From Pedobacter paludis (GTDB lineage Bacteria > Bacteroidota > Bacteroidia > Sphingobacteriales > Sphingobacteriaceae), in contig NZ_QGNY01000005.1 of the NCBI RefSeq assembly GCF_003173575.1, positions 1-64,000 on the forward strand: 64,000 bases of DNA. Direction: 5' to 3'. The position numbers and the translations under genes are program-made. Shown piece after piece: positions 16,716 to 25,505 of the stretch. Within the stretch, counting starts at the first letter, position 1. Each line of letters begins with the position of its first letter. The notes under the pieces are model-generated. The model had not been told where the DNA came from. It did not search any database and saw only the letters and a program-made list of their open reading frames with translations.

Positions 16716-17936
16716 ATGCTTTGGCTTTACTTATTAGGAATTAGATTATACTACGTAATTATTTGCTTTTTGTCAATTTTCCATGCCAAAGCAAAGCTAT
16801 TTGTTAATGGACGAAAAGATATTTTTAAAAAGATTGCAAAAAAAGTAAATCCGTTAGAAAAACACATTTGGTTTCATTTTGCATCCCTGGGTGAATTTGA
16901 ACAAGGAAGACCTGTATTAGAAGAACTGAAAAAGAAATTTCCAAGCAAAAAGATTGTGGTTACCTTTTTTTCACCTTCGGGTTACGAAATTAGAAAAAAT
17001 TATGCGCTTGCAGATGTTTTCTATTTGCCAATCGATACCCCTAAAAATGCAAAGCGATTTATTGACAGTATAAATCCAGAAATGGCAATTTTTACCAAGT
17101 ATGAATTTTGGTATTTCTATTTTACGGAACTTAAAAAGAGAGAAATCCCATTATATCTAATCTCAGGCATTTTTAGAGAAAATCAAGGATTTTTTAAATT
17201 GTATGGCGGTTTTTACAGGGCAATGCTAAAATGTGTTACTTATTTCTTTGTTCAAAATCAGGAAAGCGTAAATCTCTTAAATTCTATTGGGATTGATAAC
17301 TGTACGCTTAGTGGCGATACACGTTTTGATCGAGTGTTTGAAAACGCCCAAGCGCCAAAAATACTCCCAGAAATTGAAAGCTTTATCGGTAATTCTCCGG
17401 TATTAATTTGTGGCAGTACATGGCCCGAAGATGAAAGAATATTATCTGCTTTGCCAGAAAAATATCCTGATTGGAAATTTATAATTGCTCCGCATGAAAT
17501 TGATTCCAATCATATAGAAAGCATAGAAAAGCAGTTTTCAGGTAGTTTAAGGTTATCGACTCTAAGTGCAACAGAAAATACGCAAGCACAAATCCTTATC
17601 ATCGATAACATCGGTATGTTATCTTCTTTATACCGATATGGAAAATTGGCTTATATCGGTGGTGGATTTGGTGCCGGAATCCATAATACTTTAGAGGCGG
17701 TAGCTTTTGGATTACCAGTAATTTTCGGACCAAAGTATGAGAAGTTTCAAGAAGCAAAAGATTTAATTGCTTTAGGTTCTGCACAGAGCATTTCCGATAC
17801 TAACGGGCTAGAGGTCGCTTTTAATAAGTTTAAGGATAATACTTCTGCATCCGAAAAGGCTAAAAAGTATGTTCAGGAAAAAAAGGGATCAACGGATCAG
17901 ATCATTGAAATGATCACAAAACCTGATCAGATTTAA
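16716..17936 (+). CDS. waaA: Kdo transferase (3-deoxy-D-manno-octulosonate transferase)
   Basis: A 406-aa GT30 glycosyltransferase that attaches Kdo to lipid A on the inner face of the cytoplasmic membrane. There is an N-terminal hydrophobic anchor at about 4-22, then the GT-B fold with HFASLGEFEQ around 54-63 (the acidic catalytic residue is Glu60), SGDTRFDR in the middle, and GGGFGAGIHNTLEA near the C-terminus for CMP-Kdo binding. Its stop overlaps the convergent gluconokinase gene by 23 bp. It is divergent from ugd. Confidence 0.93.
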   Translation: MLWLYLLGIRLYYVIICFLSIFHAKAKLFVNGRKDIFKKIAKKVNPLEKHIWFHFASLGEFEQGRPVLEELKKKFPSKKIVVTFFSPSGYEIRKNYALADVFYLPIDTPKNAKRFIDSINPEMAIFTKYEFWYFYFTELKKREIPLYLISGIFRENQGFFKLYGGFYRAMLKCVTYFFVQNQESVNLLNSIGIDNCTLSGDTRFDRVFENAQAPKILPEIESFIGNSPVLICGSTWPEDERILSALPEKYPDWKFIIAPHEIDSNHIESIEKQFSGSLRLSTLSATENTQAQILIIDNIGMLSSLYRYGKLAYIGGGFGAGIHNTLEAVAFGLPVIFGPKYEKFQEAKDLIALGSAQSISDTNGLEVAFNKFKDNTSASEKAKKYVQEKKGSTDQIIEMITKPDQI

Positions 17937-18420
17937 GAATTTCGTTGGTAATTTCGGAAATGCTTTGGTTAATTTCAACTGTTACAACATCAGTTTCTTC
18001 ACTTCCTGGTTCTTCCAAAACATCAAATTGACTTTTCAATAATCCGGAAGGCATATAATGCTCTTTTCTGGATGCTAATCTAGACTCGATTAATTGAAAG
18101 CTTCCTTTCAGATAAACGAACATTATATTCTCATTTTCTGCCCTTATAATATCTCTATAAGATTTTTTCAAGGCTGAACAGGCAATGATACAATTCATAT
18201 TATTCTCAACACCCTTTTTCCCAACTCCACCAATCAGTTTAAGCCAATCATATCTATCTGTATCCGTAAGGGGAATTCCAGAAGCCATTTTATCAATGTT
18301 ATGTTGAGAGTGGAGATGATCACCATCAATAAATTTTGCATCTATTTTTTGAGCTAGTGCTTCACCGATTGAGGTCTTACCACTTCCAGAAACGCCCATC
18401 AAGATGATTAATTTCGTCAT
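17914..18420 (-). CDS. Gluconokinase
   Basis: A 168-aa P-loop kinase of the GntK family, phosphorylating gluconate to 6-phosphogluconate with ATP. Walker A GVSGSGKT is at 9-16. DGDHLHSQHNIDKMASG and ACSALKKSYRD are the family's substrate-binding stretches, and SRKEHYMPSGLLKSQ is the lid. It lies 4 bp downstream of hemH on the same strand, so it is probably co-transcribed although functionally unrelated. Its 3' end overlaps waaA by 23 bp. Confidence 0.9.
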   Translation of the reverse strand: MTKLIILMGVSGSGKTSIGEALAQKIDAKFIDGDHLHSQHNIDKMASGIPLTDTDRYDWLKLIGGVGKKGVENNMNCIIACSALKKSYRDIIRAENENIMFVYLKGSFQLIESRLASRKEHYMPSGLLKSQFDVLEEPGSEETDVVTVEINQSISEITNEILKSDQVL

Positions 18421-18424
18421 TAAA

Positions 18425-19435
18425 TTATTTGATCATCCCAGCTAATGCCTCAATAAATACCGGACTATCATTTAAGCTTTCAACCAGCTGAACGTGTTCA
18501 CCTCCTAGAGCTTTAAATTCTTCGTGGTATTCTACAGTAATTTCATACAAGGTTTCCAAGCAATCGGCCACAAATGCTGGACTAAAAACCAATAAGCGTT
18601 TTTTGCCTTCGCCGGCCAATTTCTTTAAAACATCTGTTGTATAAGGTTGTACCCAAGGTTCTTTTCCCAATCGCGATTGAAAACAAACCGTATAATTTTC
18701 TCTAGATAAATTTAGTTCCTGGGCGATTAATCTTGCTGTATCATGCCCTTGGGCTGAATAACAAAATTTATTTGTATCGTTAAGGGTTTGACAACAATCT
18801 GCATTTTTCAAACAATAGCTTCCAGTATGATCGCATTTTAACAACTGTCTTTCCGGTAATCCGTGGAAACTAAACAGAACATGATCATAACTTTCTACAT
18901 TATGCTTTCTTGCATTTTCAGCAAAAACTTTGATCATTAACTCATTCTCATGAAAAGAGTTAATAAATGAAATTGGAGGAAGTGTTGGCCATTTGCTTAC
19001 CAATTCCATTACCAATTGCATTACCGAACCTGTACTCGCCGATGCATACTGCGGAAACATTGGAATCACCTGGATACTTTCTACCAAGCCAGCTTTTAGG
19101 TTTGCCAAAGCCGAGGCTATAGAAGGGCTCTGGTAACGCATTGCCAATTCTACATGGTAATCTTCTCCAAGTCTTTCTTGAAGCATTTTGGCTTGCAATT
19201 GGCTATAAAACAAAAGTGGAGAGCCATTTTCATTCCATATTTCTTTATATAGTTTCGCTGTTTTCGGGCTTCGAAAAGGGACAATAATACCTTTTACTAA
19301 TAATGTACGATTAAAAGCAGGAATATCGATTACCCGTTCATCCATTAAAAACTGATCTAAATATTTTTTAACATCAGATACTGCAGGACTATCGGGTGTT
19401 CCTAAATTAACCAGTAAAATTCCCTTTTTGCTCAT
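18425..19435 (-). CDS. hemH: Ferrochelatase
   Basis: A 336-aa enzyme that inserts ferrous iron into protoporphyrin IX (or coproporphyrin) to make haem. The start MSKKGILLVNLGTPDSP is characteristic; the catalytic histidine lies in SFHGLPERQL, and a cysteine-rich stretch CDHTGSYCLKNADCC follows. The acidic ESLNDSPVF region near the C-terminus completes the active site. It is 83 bp downstream of crtW on the same strand, separate enough to have its own promoter. Confidence 0.95.
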   Translation of the reverse strand: MSKKGILLVNLGTPDSPAVSDVKKYLDQFLMDERVIDIPAFNRTLLVKGIIVPFRSPKTAKLYKEIWNENGSPLLFYSQLQAKMLQERLGEDYHVELAMRYQSPSIASALANLKAGLVESIQVIPMFPQYASASTGSVMQLVMELVSKWPTLPPISFINSFHENELMIKVFAENARKHNVESYDHVLFSFHGLPERQLLKCDHTGSYCLKNADCCQTLNDTNKFCYSAQGHDTARLIAQELNLSRENYTVCFQSRLGKEPWVQPYTTDVLKKLAGEGKKRLLVFSPAFVADCLETLYEITVEYHEEFKALGGEHVQLVESLNDSPVFIEALAGMIK

Positions 19436-19518
19436 TTAAATAAAGAATATGTTTTGTGGTGCAAATATCGCTTTTTTATTGTTTTCAACCTATCTGAAAA
19501 ACATGACAGAAAACATTT

Positions 19519-20208
19519 TTAAGTCAAATTTGAATCAGATTTAGTTTTATACAATTGCCACCAGGGCATTTTTGGTTGTTGATGGTGCTCTAAATGATAA
19601 CCAAAAAAATAACAGGTTATGAATGCCACAAAGTGATTTTTATTTAGAGTTGAAGCCTGATATTCATTATCGTGCTCACCCTTATGCGGAAGATAAGTAC
19701 CAAAATAGAATAATTGGAAAGTGCTCAACAGTGAGGGCAAAACCCAAAACAGCAATAAGTTTTTTTCGGCAACCCAAACTTTTAAAACATTATAAGCAAT
19801 TGCCATAATTACAAGTTGAATAACAGTTACATAATTCATCATAAAACTGAAATACCATTTCCAAAATCCATGCGGTGCAAAATCAGGATCATCTTCGGTA
19901 TGTACGTGTCTGTGATGCTTGTGGTGTTTATCGTAAAGTTTATTGTAAAAAAAGCCTGCATAGAGAAACACAGACAGGTATCCGAAAAAATTATTCAACT
20001 TTTTATCAGATGAAATTGTTCCATGCATGGCATCGTGAGCAGTTATAAACAAACCCGTGTATAAATGCATTTGAATAAAAATCATCAGATAAACCAATGG
20101 ATTACTCCATTCGAAATTCCAACGCAATAAGAAATAAATTGAGGTAAACCAGCAGATGATTACGGCTGAGGCAACAAGTATTCCAATATGTGATTGGTTA
20201 ATTTTCAA
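19519..20208 (-). CDS. crtW: Beta-carotene ketolase, CrtW-type
   Basis: A membrane di-iron enzyme of the fatty-acid-desaturase superfamily, adding a 4-keto group to a beta-ionone ring. The histidine boxes are intact and CrtW-like: HDAMHG, HKHHRHVHTEDDPDF, the FGTYLPH loop and FGYHLEHHQQPKMPWW at the C-terminus. About four membrane helices are present. I start at a TTG at 20206-20208, giving 230 aa with the usual short N-terminus; an ATG at 20328 is also in frame but overlaps ispH by 67 bp. It ends the run acyltransferase-GT2-cruF-ispH-crtW. A fatty-acid desaturase is the alternative, but the motif set fits CrtW better. Confidence 0.8.
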   Translation of the reverse strand: MKINQSHIGILVASAVIICWFTSIYFLLRWNFEWSNPLVYLMIFIQMHLYTGLFITAHDAMHGTISSDKKLNNFFGYLSVFLYAGFFYNKLYDKHHKHHRHVHTEDDPDFAPHGFWKWYFSFMMNYVTVIQLVIMAIAYNVLKVWVAEKNLLLFWVLPSLLSTFQLFYFGTYLPHKGEHDNEYQASTLNKNHFVAFITCYFFGYHLEHHQQPKMPWWQLYKTKSDSNLT

Positions 20209-20261
20209 TTGGCTTTTTCTTATTAACAGTTTTAATAGAAAATTGATTTGCCTATGGAAGA

Positions 20262-21110
20262 TTAATATTGTTCTAAGGCTGATTTTACTTTTTCCATCAA
20301 CCACATCGGTGTAGATGTTGCACCACAAATTCCAACCTTATCATTTTCGGAAAACCAAAATTGATCTAGTTCTTCTACATTGGAAATGAAGTATGAATTA
20401 TCATTATACTTTTTGCAAACATCATAAAGTACTTTTCCATTAGATGATTTTTTACCTGAGACAAAAACAATTTTATTATAATTTGCTACAAACCTTTCCA
20501 ACTCATCGTAACGGTTAGAAACCTGTCTACAAATGGTATCATTTGCTTTAACATCGTAACCCCGACTTAATAATTGATCTTTAATGTGATAAAATTTATC
20601 GGTACTCTTGGTAGTTTGGCTATACAACGTAAATTTCGAAGGCAGTTCTATTGTATCCAGTTCGGCCAAATCTTGGAAAACAATTGCTTTTCCATCAGTC
20701 TGTCCTTGCAAACCAATTACTTCAGCATGGCCATGTTTACCGAATATTAAAATCTGTTCGTCATCATCATGCGAATTCTTAATGCGATTTTGAAGCTTCA
20801 AAACCACTGGACATGATGCATCAATAAGAATTAAATTATTTTCTAAAGCAAGTTGATAAGTAGATGGTGCTTCGCCATGTGCTCTAATTAAAACCTTTTC
20901 GTTTTTAAGCGTTTTTAAAACCTCGTGATCGATAATTTTTAATCCTCGGGCAGTCAATCTTTCTACTTCCTCGTCATTATGAACAATATCACCCAAACAA
21001 TATAGATAACCTTCGTTATCTAAAATATCTTCGGCCATTTCTATAGCGTAAACCACACCAAAGCAAAAGCCTGATGATTTATCTATGGTGACTTGTAAGT
21101 TGTAACTCAT
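20262..21110 (-). CDS. ispH: 4-hydroxy-3-methylbut-2-enyl diphosphate reductase
   Basis: A 282-aa Fe-S enzyme for the last step of the MEP pathway, producing IPP and DMAPP. Three cluster cysteines are seen in FCFGV (near 17), ASCPVV (near 100) and TICRQVSNRY (near 198). It lies 12 bp after cruF and before crtW, so isoprenoid supply is transcribed together with carotenoid tailoring. Length is typical for the family. Confidence 0.95.
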   Translation of the reverse strand: MSYNLQVTIDKSSGFCFGVVYAIEMAEDILDNEGYLYCLGDIVHNDEEVERLTARGLKIIDHEVLKTLKNEKVLIRAHGEAPSTYQLALENNLILIDASCPVVLKLQNRIKNSHDDDEQILIFGKHGHAEVIGLQGQTDGKAIVFQDLAELDTIELPSKFTLYSQTTKSTDKFYHIKDQLLSRGYDVKANDTICRQVSNRYDELERFVANYNKIVFVSGKKSSNGKVLYDVCKKYNDNSYFISNVEELDQFWFSENDKVGICGATSTPMWLMEKVKSALEQY

Positions 21111-21122
21111 TGTGTTGCAAAA

Positions 21123-21797
21123 TTAAGCAAAAATATTTGTTCGGGTTGTCATGTACAAGACAACAAAAAATATTAATTGGGCTAAAAACATTGCGCTTCC
21201 TATATATTTTTGCTGTTTTAAGCCCAATGCGTAATAAAATTTTAATAAGATAATGGAAACTATAAACCAGGCTATATAATTTTGAAGGGGAATTATATGC
21301 CAATCCCAATGCCAATAATCAAACTTCATGGCTACCGGCTCTAAAAAGAAATCGAAAATTACCAAAGCTATTGAGCCTAAAAAAGAAGCTAGAATACTAT
21401 TTCTGATTTTAAGGTTTTTCATCATTTGCCCAATACTGAAAATTAAGATTACCCAGTTTACGCCCATCAACAGTGGAACCGCAGCAATTTTATATCCCAA
21501 TGTATTTCCATAATAATAACTCCCAAAAATCTTTCCGGTATGAATGCCCAGCACTTCTACTAAAAAACCACAAAGAAAAACGCCTGAAACGAAGAGTAAC
21601 AGTCTTTTAATGTCTCCATTATAGGAGAACACGATAACGGCAAACATTAAAAGGAGGTGGAAAGGAACTAACCTAATAAAATAGGGTTGCGCAGCAGGGA
21701 TTAGGAAACCCAATAAACCAACCAAATGAAAAACGATAATTACAGCTACTGCTGTTTTTTTAACTTTTAAATCTGTTTGATCGTTCTGCCCTTCCAT
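21123..21797 (-). CDS. cruF: Carotenoid 1',2'-hydratase, CruF-type (DUF422)
   Basis: A 224-aa polytopic membrane protein of the DUF422/COG2324 family. Diagnostic stretches are HTGKIFGSYYYGNTLG followed by VPLLMGVNWVIL, and DFFLEPVAMKFDYW with IPLQNYIAWF; conserved acidic residues in these are thought to act in water addition. Family members hydrate the psi end of gamma-carotene-type carotenoids, giving a 1'-hydroxyl. Its ATG overlaps the GT2 gene by 31 bp, implying coupled translation. A bisanhydrobacterioruberin hydratase role exists for homologues in archaea, so the substrate is inferred from context. Confidence 0.85.
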   Translation of the reverse strand: MEGQNDQTDLKVKKTAVAVIIVFHLVGLLGFLIPAAQPYFIRLVPFHLLLMFAVIVFSYNGDIKRLLLFVSGVFLCGFLVEVLGIHTGKIFGSYYYGNTLGYKIAAVPLLMGVNWVILIFSIGQMMKNLKIRNSILASFLGSIALVIFDFFLEPVAMKFDYWHWDWHIIPLQNYIAWFIVSIILLKFYYALGLKQQKYIGSAMFLAQLIFFVVLYMTTRTNIFA

Positions 21798-22864
21798 GTG
21801 CCGGTTTTAAAGATGTACTTTTTTATAGAGATTAAAGAAATAATTAGGAAGAACAACATTTGCAATGGATGCAAAATCAGATTCATCAGAACATTTTGTC
21901 CCGATAAAAAAGAGATCATTATTCTACCTAACACAATTAATGTAATTGGTAATACAAGTAGAGCTATATTAAAGTTTAAAATTAAAATAACTGGCCCTAC
22001 AATTACCAAAAGCAGGTAAAGTAATAATATTATGATGTTATTACCAAAACCTGCAAGTAAATTTTTACTAAAGCCATTTAAACTTTCGTTTAAGTTCTTG
22101 TACATTCTACAGTAAATCATACCATTAGCCAGCAAGGCTTCAGCATTATATTTTTCCTGCTTAACAAGTTTCATAACCTCAACGTCTTCTACAACTTGAT
22201 TTTTTACACGTTCATGCCATAAATTTTCTTTGTAATTGGAAGCATTAAAAAACATGCATTGTCCGCTCGCTGCGGAAAATGCAGGGTTAGCAGAAATCTT
22301 AACCAATCTTAGCGGAAGCAAATTCAACAGAATAAAATGCATTAAGGGAACAGTAAGCTTTTCCCCTATGGTGCTCATTTGTTGATTGGTAAAAACGCTA
22401 AGTAAGGCCAGGTTACCAATCTCCATTCTGTTTATTAAACTGTTTATTAGTCCCCGTTTTATGGATTCATCAGCATCAATAAATAAAAAGTATTTGCCTG
22501 TTGCCATTTTACTCAGCTGATGACAGGCAAAGTTTTTGCCAAGCCAACCAGTTGGAAGCTGATCTCCTTTTACAACCCTAAATCCTATATTTTTTTCACA
22601 GAATTTTTGAACAAGAGAAAACGTATTATCTGTACTATCATCATCCAAAACAATCACTTCATAATTAGAATAATCCTGTTCTTTTATAGATTGAAGCAGG
22701 GAAATAATATTTTCTTGCTCATTTCTGGCAGGAATTAAAATGGAGACTTTATCGTGAAAGTGCTTAATTACCCTTGGAAGTTTTGGATTGGAAAGAAAGT
22801 TAAAAACGGTAACCGAAAACCTAATCACCAAAAAGATAAGAACTGCGTATATAAAAATGGTCAT
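21767..22864 (-). CDS. Family 2 glycosyltransferase, carotenoid type (CrtQ/CruG/CruC-like)
   Basis: A 365-aa membrane glycosyltransferase. One N-terminal helix, then a GT-A domain with VLDDDSTDNT, LPTGWLGKNFACHQL and the DAD metal motif in FLFIDADES, then two or three C-terminal helices. The GWxGKxxAC stretch is the one found in carotenoid glycosyltransferases such as staphylococcal CrtQ. ATG and the preceding stop overlap in ATGA, and its end overlaps cruF by 31 bp. The likely acceptor is the 1'-hydroxyl introduced by CruF, which is inference. A generic lipid glycosyltransferase is the alternative. Confidence 0.75.
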   Translation of the reverse strand: MTIFIYAVLIFLVIRFSVTVFNFLSNPKLPRVIKHFHDKVSILIPARNEQENIISLLQSIKEQDYSNYEVIVLDDDSTDNTFSLVQKFCEKNIGFRVVKGDQLPTGWLGKNFACHQLSKMATGKYFLFIDADESIKRGLINSLINRMEIGNLALLSVFTNQQMSTIGEKLTVPLMHFILLNLLPLRLVKISANPAFSAASGQCMFFNASNYKENLWHERVKNQVVEDVEVMKLVKQEKYNAEALLANGMIYCRMYKNLNESLNGFSKNLLAGFGNNIIILLLYLLLVIVGPVILILNFNIALLVLPITLIVLGRIMISFLSGQNVLMNLILHPLQMLFFLIISLISIKKYIFKTGTWKGRTIKQI

Positions 22865-23484
22865 TCGGTAATATGGCTTTGTTTTATAACCGAATTTTCA
22901 TAATGTTTATTGTACGCACTTTTTAATAACTGCAAACTTACATACTCTTCTGTTTCCCAATTTTGAAGATAAGTATACGCAGATGCTTTTCTTTTGCCAA
23001 AATAATCTATAAATGTAGATGAGAATACAATATTGATTTTTTTCTGGCTGGAATTGATCATTTGCATTACTCCTTTTTCAAAATTTATGCTTTTGACATG
23101 ATTGGAATAAAGTTTTCCCTGTGGAAATACCAAAACGAGATTCTGAGAATCATTCAGCAAATTGCCGGCATAATTTAAAGTATCCAACACGTCTTTCCCC
23201 TTATTTTCCGCTGCAAAAGCCCCAAGATATTTTAAGAAAAAAACCTTCTTATAGTTATCTGCATTTACCAAAACATGAAAAGTTTTTTTGAATACTTTTT
23301 TGTTGATGTAAAATAGAAAGAAACCATCCCACCAGCTAAAATGATTGGCCAAAACAAGAATCGATGAATCTTCTTTGAGTTCTATTTTATCGTAACTAAA
23401 AAGCGAGAAATCTTTTTTGATAATGTATTGAATGTACCAAGAGAAAAAGTTATAGATTATTGTATTTTTTCGGGGCTGATACAT
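22861..23484 (-). CDS. Lysophospholipid acyltransferase-family protein, possibly carotenoid glycoside acyltransferase
   Basis: A 207-aa PlsC-like acyltransferase. The NHFSWWDG motif holds the catalytic H48-x4-D53, and FPQG (120-123) matches the acceptor-binding motif. The ATG at 23484 is preferred; an upstream in-frame TTG would add five residues. It is the first gene of the tailoring run and overlaps the glycosyltransferase by 4 bp. The arrangement resembles the CruC/CruD pair of Chlorobium, where a glycosylated carotenoid is acylated. Phospholipid synthesis or ornithine-lipid-type acylation are alternatives. Confidence 0.75.
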   Translation of the reverse strand: MYQPRKNTIIYNFFSWYIQYIIKKDFSLFSYDKIELKEDSSILVLANHFSWWDGFFLFYINKKVFKKTFHVLVNADNYKKVFFLKYLGAFAAENKGKDVLDTLNYAGNLLNDSQNLVLVFPQGKLYSNHVKSINFEKGVMQMINSSQKKINIVFSSTFIDYFGKRKASAYTYLQNWETEEYVSLQLLKSAYNKHYENSVIKQSHITE

Positions 23485-23539
23485 TGTGGAAAATTGCAAA
23501 AAAATACCATCATTTGCAAGTGGAGGTTTCTTTGATAGG

Positions 23540-24049
23540 TTAACTCAAATAAACGCGATCTTCTTCTCCATCAACATCCATAACTACATCTACATGCTCC
23601 TTTAAAACGGTAGCAAGTTCTAGTCCTACAAAATCAGTTGCAATAGGAAAAATTTTATGGCTTCTATCAACCAACACCACTGTACGAATTTTTTTATGTG
23701 GGGTATTTAAAAAAACGCCCAAACCATAAGCCAATGTTTTTCCACTGTTTAAAACATCATCCACAAGAATAATAACCTTATTTTTCCAATGGCTTTCATC
23801 AAGATCTGTTGATGCGATAAGCTTACTACTTTCTCTTTCCAAATCGATTCGAAGTAGGGTAACCTTCAAAGCGCTTATTTTCTTTAAAACTTTTTCAAGT
23901 CGTATTGCAAGTTTATAACCACGATCCCAAATACCGGCAAGTACAATTTCTTTCTCGTTTAGGTTATCTTCCAAAATTTGGTAGGCAATACGATCTATTT
24001 TTTGTTGAATCTGCTTTTTGTTAAGAATGAGTAATTGCGATGTGGCCAT
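23540..24049 (-). CDS. Phosphoribosyltransferase, PyrR-like
   Basis: A 169-aa type I phosphoribosyltransferase. The PRPP-binding motif VDDVLNSGKT is at 96-105, with the acidic pair Asp97-Asp98. It resembles PyrR (uracil phosphoribosyltransferase or pyrimidine-operon regulator). The ATG at 24047-24049 is preferred; an upstream methionine 16 codons earlier only adds a hydrophobic stretch unlike the family. It lies 55 bp upstream of the carotenoid-tailoring run on the same strand, so that run may be read from its promoter. Regulatory function is not supported, as I see no pyr attenuator here. Confidence 0.8.
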   Translation of the reverse strand: MATSQLLILNKKQIQQKIDRIAYQILEDNLNEKEIVLAGIWDRGYKLAIRLEKVLKKISALKVTLLRIDLERESSKLIASTDLDESHWKNKVIILVDDVLNSGKTLAYGLGVFLNTPHKKIRTVVLVDRSHKIFPIATDFVGLELATVLKEHVDVVMDVDGEEDRVYLS

Positions 24050-24175
24050 TGTAAAACGATTGAATACAAAAAGAACGATTTTAAGGATGAAATTCAAACT
24101 ATTTTAAAAATAAATTCAGTTTTCTGCAACGTTTTTGGCCAGTTTGCGTCTAATCAATAACCTAAATACAAAATC

Positions 24176-24880
24176 ATGAAAAATTTAATCAGATCGTTCG
24201 CTTTACTATTTATAGTTACGAGCAGCTTAATGGTCAAAGCTCAAGAAACTAAAAATGTTTCCGTTAAAAATTTTAGTCGCATTGGAATAAGCAGTGGGAT
24301 AGATTTATACTTAACGCAAGGAAATAGCGAAAGTGTAAGCATTAAAACCGATGCAGAAACAATGAAAGATATTGTTGTAGAACAAAAAGGCGACAATTTA
24401 ACCATCAAATTTAAGGATGGTATTAACTGGAGTGGCTTATTTAAAAACAGAGTAATAAAGGCTTATGTGAATTACAAAACATTAACAGGTTTGGCCGCAT
24501 CTGGTGGATCTGATGTTTTTACACAAAATACGATGAAAGTGAGTAAGCTTGCAATTCAATCATCAGGCGGATCAGATTTGAAACTGAACATCATTTGCAC
24601 AGATCTTACGATTCAATCTAGCGGTGGAAGTGATTTGGATTTAACTGGTAAAGCAGAAAATATGACCTTACAATCTAGTGGAGGAAGCGACATTGATGCT
24701 TATGGTTTAATAACTCAATATGCTAAGGTTTCAGCTTCAGGCGGATCGGATGTAAACATTTATGTAGAAAAAGGTTTAGAAGCTAGTGCAAGCGGCGGCG
24801 GTGATGTAAATTACAAAGGTAATGCTTCACTTAAGAAAACATCAAACTCTAAAAGTGGAGATGTTAACCACGTAAAATAA
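24176..24880 (+). CDS. Head GIN domain protein (DUF2807), secreted
   Basis: A 234-aa exported protein. Signal peptide at about 1-22 ending in KAQ. The rest forms a beta-solenoid-like head GIN domain: five closely similar rungs contain SGGSD (around 103, 123, 142, 161 and 181), spaced about 19-20 residues, followed by SGGGD near 200. The family is common in Bacteroidota, sometimes named putative auto-transporter adhesin, but function is unknown. Single gene, divergent from the PyrR-like gene and closed by a terminator. Confidence 0.85.
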   Translation: MKNLIRSFALLFIVTSSLMVKAQETKNVSVKNFSRIGISSGIDLYLTQGNSESVSIKTDAETMKDIVVEQKGDNLTIKFKDGINWSGLFKNRVIKAYVNYKTLTGLAASGGSDVFTQNTMKVSKLAIQSSGGSDLKLNIICTDLTIQSSGGSDLDLTGKAENMTLQSSGGSDIDAYGLITQYAKVSASGGSDVNIYVEKGLEASASGGGDVNYKGNASLKKTSNSKSGDVNHVK

Positions 24881-24900
24881 TTTTTAGTTTAGTTAATGAT

Positions 24901-24939
24901 AAACGCTGTTCTGTAGATTCAAAACAGCGTTTTTTTTTA
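24901..24939 (+). terminator. Intrinsic terminator after the DUF2807 gene
   Basis: AACGCTGTT (24902-24910) pairs with AACAGCGTT (24923-24931) and is followed by a T run. Confidence 0.85.
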
Positions 24940-25013
24940 AAATGATTACACTGATTTAAAAATTGCACAGATTTCCAAACCTGATTTCATCTTTGTTTCT
25001 TGTTCTTTTATCT

Positions 25014-25421
25014 TTAAACTTTCTTATAAGGATAATATATAAAGTTTGCTCCTTCTGGAACGATTACAAAAACACACATATAATTTTCGGGCTTTTTATA
25101 AACCTTCAAAAATGGCTCGTATTTTTCTTTATTGATAATACCTTTTTCTACAAATTCTTCTAAAGTAGAGGCTTGAATGGTCCAATCGGTATTTAATTCC
25201 TCCTTATTTAAAATAATTTCGCCAATGCTCACTTCGTGTTGATGTGCGATAAATATTGGATGCGAAGAAATTCCTTCGACCATAATTTCTATCGCTACTT
25301 CTTTAATTGCATCTGCATAAAACTCCAAGTCCTTTTCTAAACTAACCAGCGGACTCTGCTGTTTTTTTTGTGGCTCACCACTACCTTCTGGTGTAGCGCT
25401 TAATAATTCTTCTCTATCCAT
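25014..25421 (-). CDS. Conserved hypothetical protein
   Basis: A 135-aa acidic soluble protein. The first 25 residues are low-complexity and hydrophilic, then a mixed alpha/beta domain contains IFIAHQHEVSIGE and a Phe/Tyr-rich C-terminus ending NFIYYPYKKV. No signal peptide, cysteines of note, or catalytic motif. I do not recognise the family beyond its appearance in Bacteroidota. It follows rlmD by 77 bp on the same strand with a hairpin-rich gap between them. Confidence 0.6.
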   Translation of the reverse strand: MDREELLSATPEGSGEPQKKQQSPLVSLEKDLEFYADAIKEVAIEIMVEGISSHPIFIAHQHEVSIGEIILNKEELNTDWTIQASTLEEFVEKGIINKEKYEPFLKVYKKPENYMCVFVIVPEGANFIYYPYKKV

Positions 25422-25431
25422 GTTATTAAAT

Positions 25432-25505
25432 TATTGAATGATTGAGTGAATGAATGTTTAAAGGCGCTTGCCATATTCTATCATTCGCTCATTCAAATTC
25501 AATCA
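25432..25505. repeat. Imperfect inverted repeat of TGAATGA words
   Basis: The left arm, TTGAATGATTGAGTGAATGA (25433-25452), is matched imperfectly by a reverse-complement arm near 25479-25505 that contains CATTCGCTCATTC. It spans the rlmD stop codon and may act as a leaky terminator. Confidence 0.45.

Noticed and set aside
24473..24800. Tandem DNA repeat in the DUF2807 gene
   Set aside because: The SGGSD periodicity is at protein level (beta-solenoid rungs); the DNA codons vary, so this is not a recent tandem duplication.
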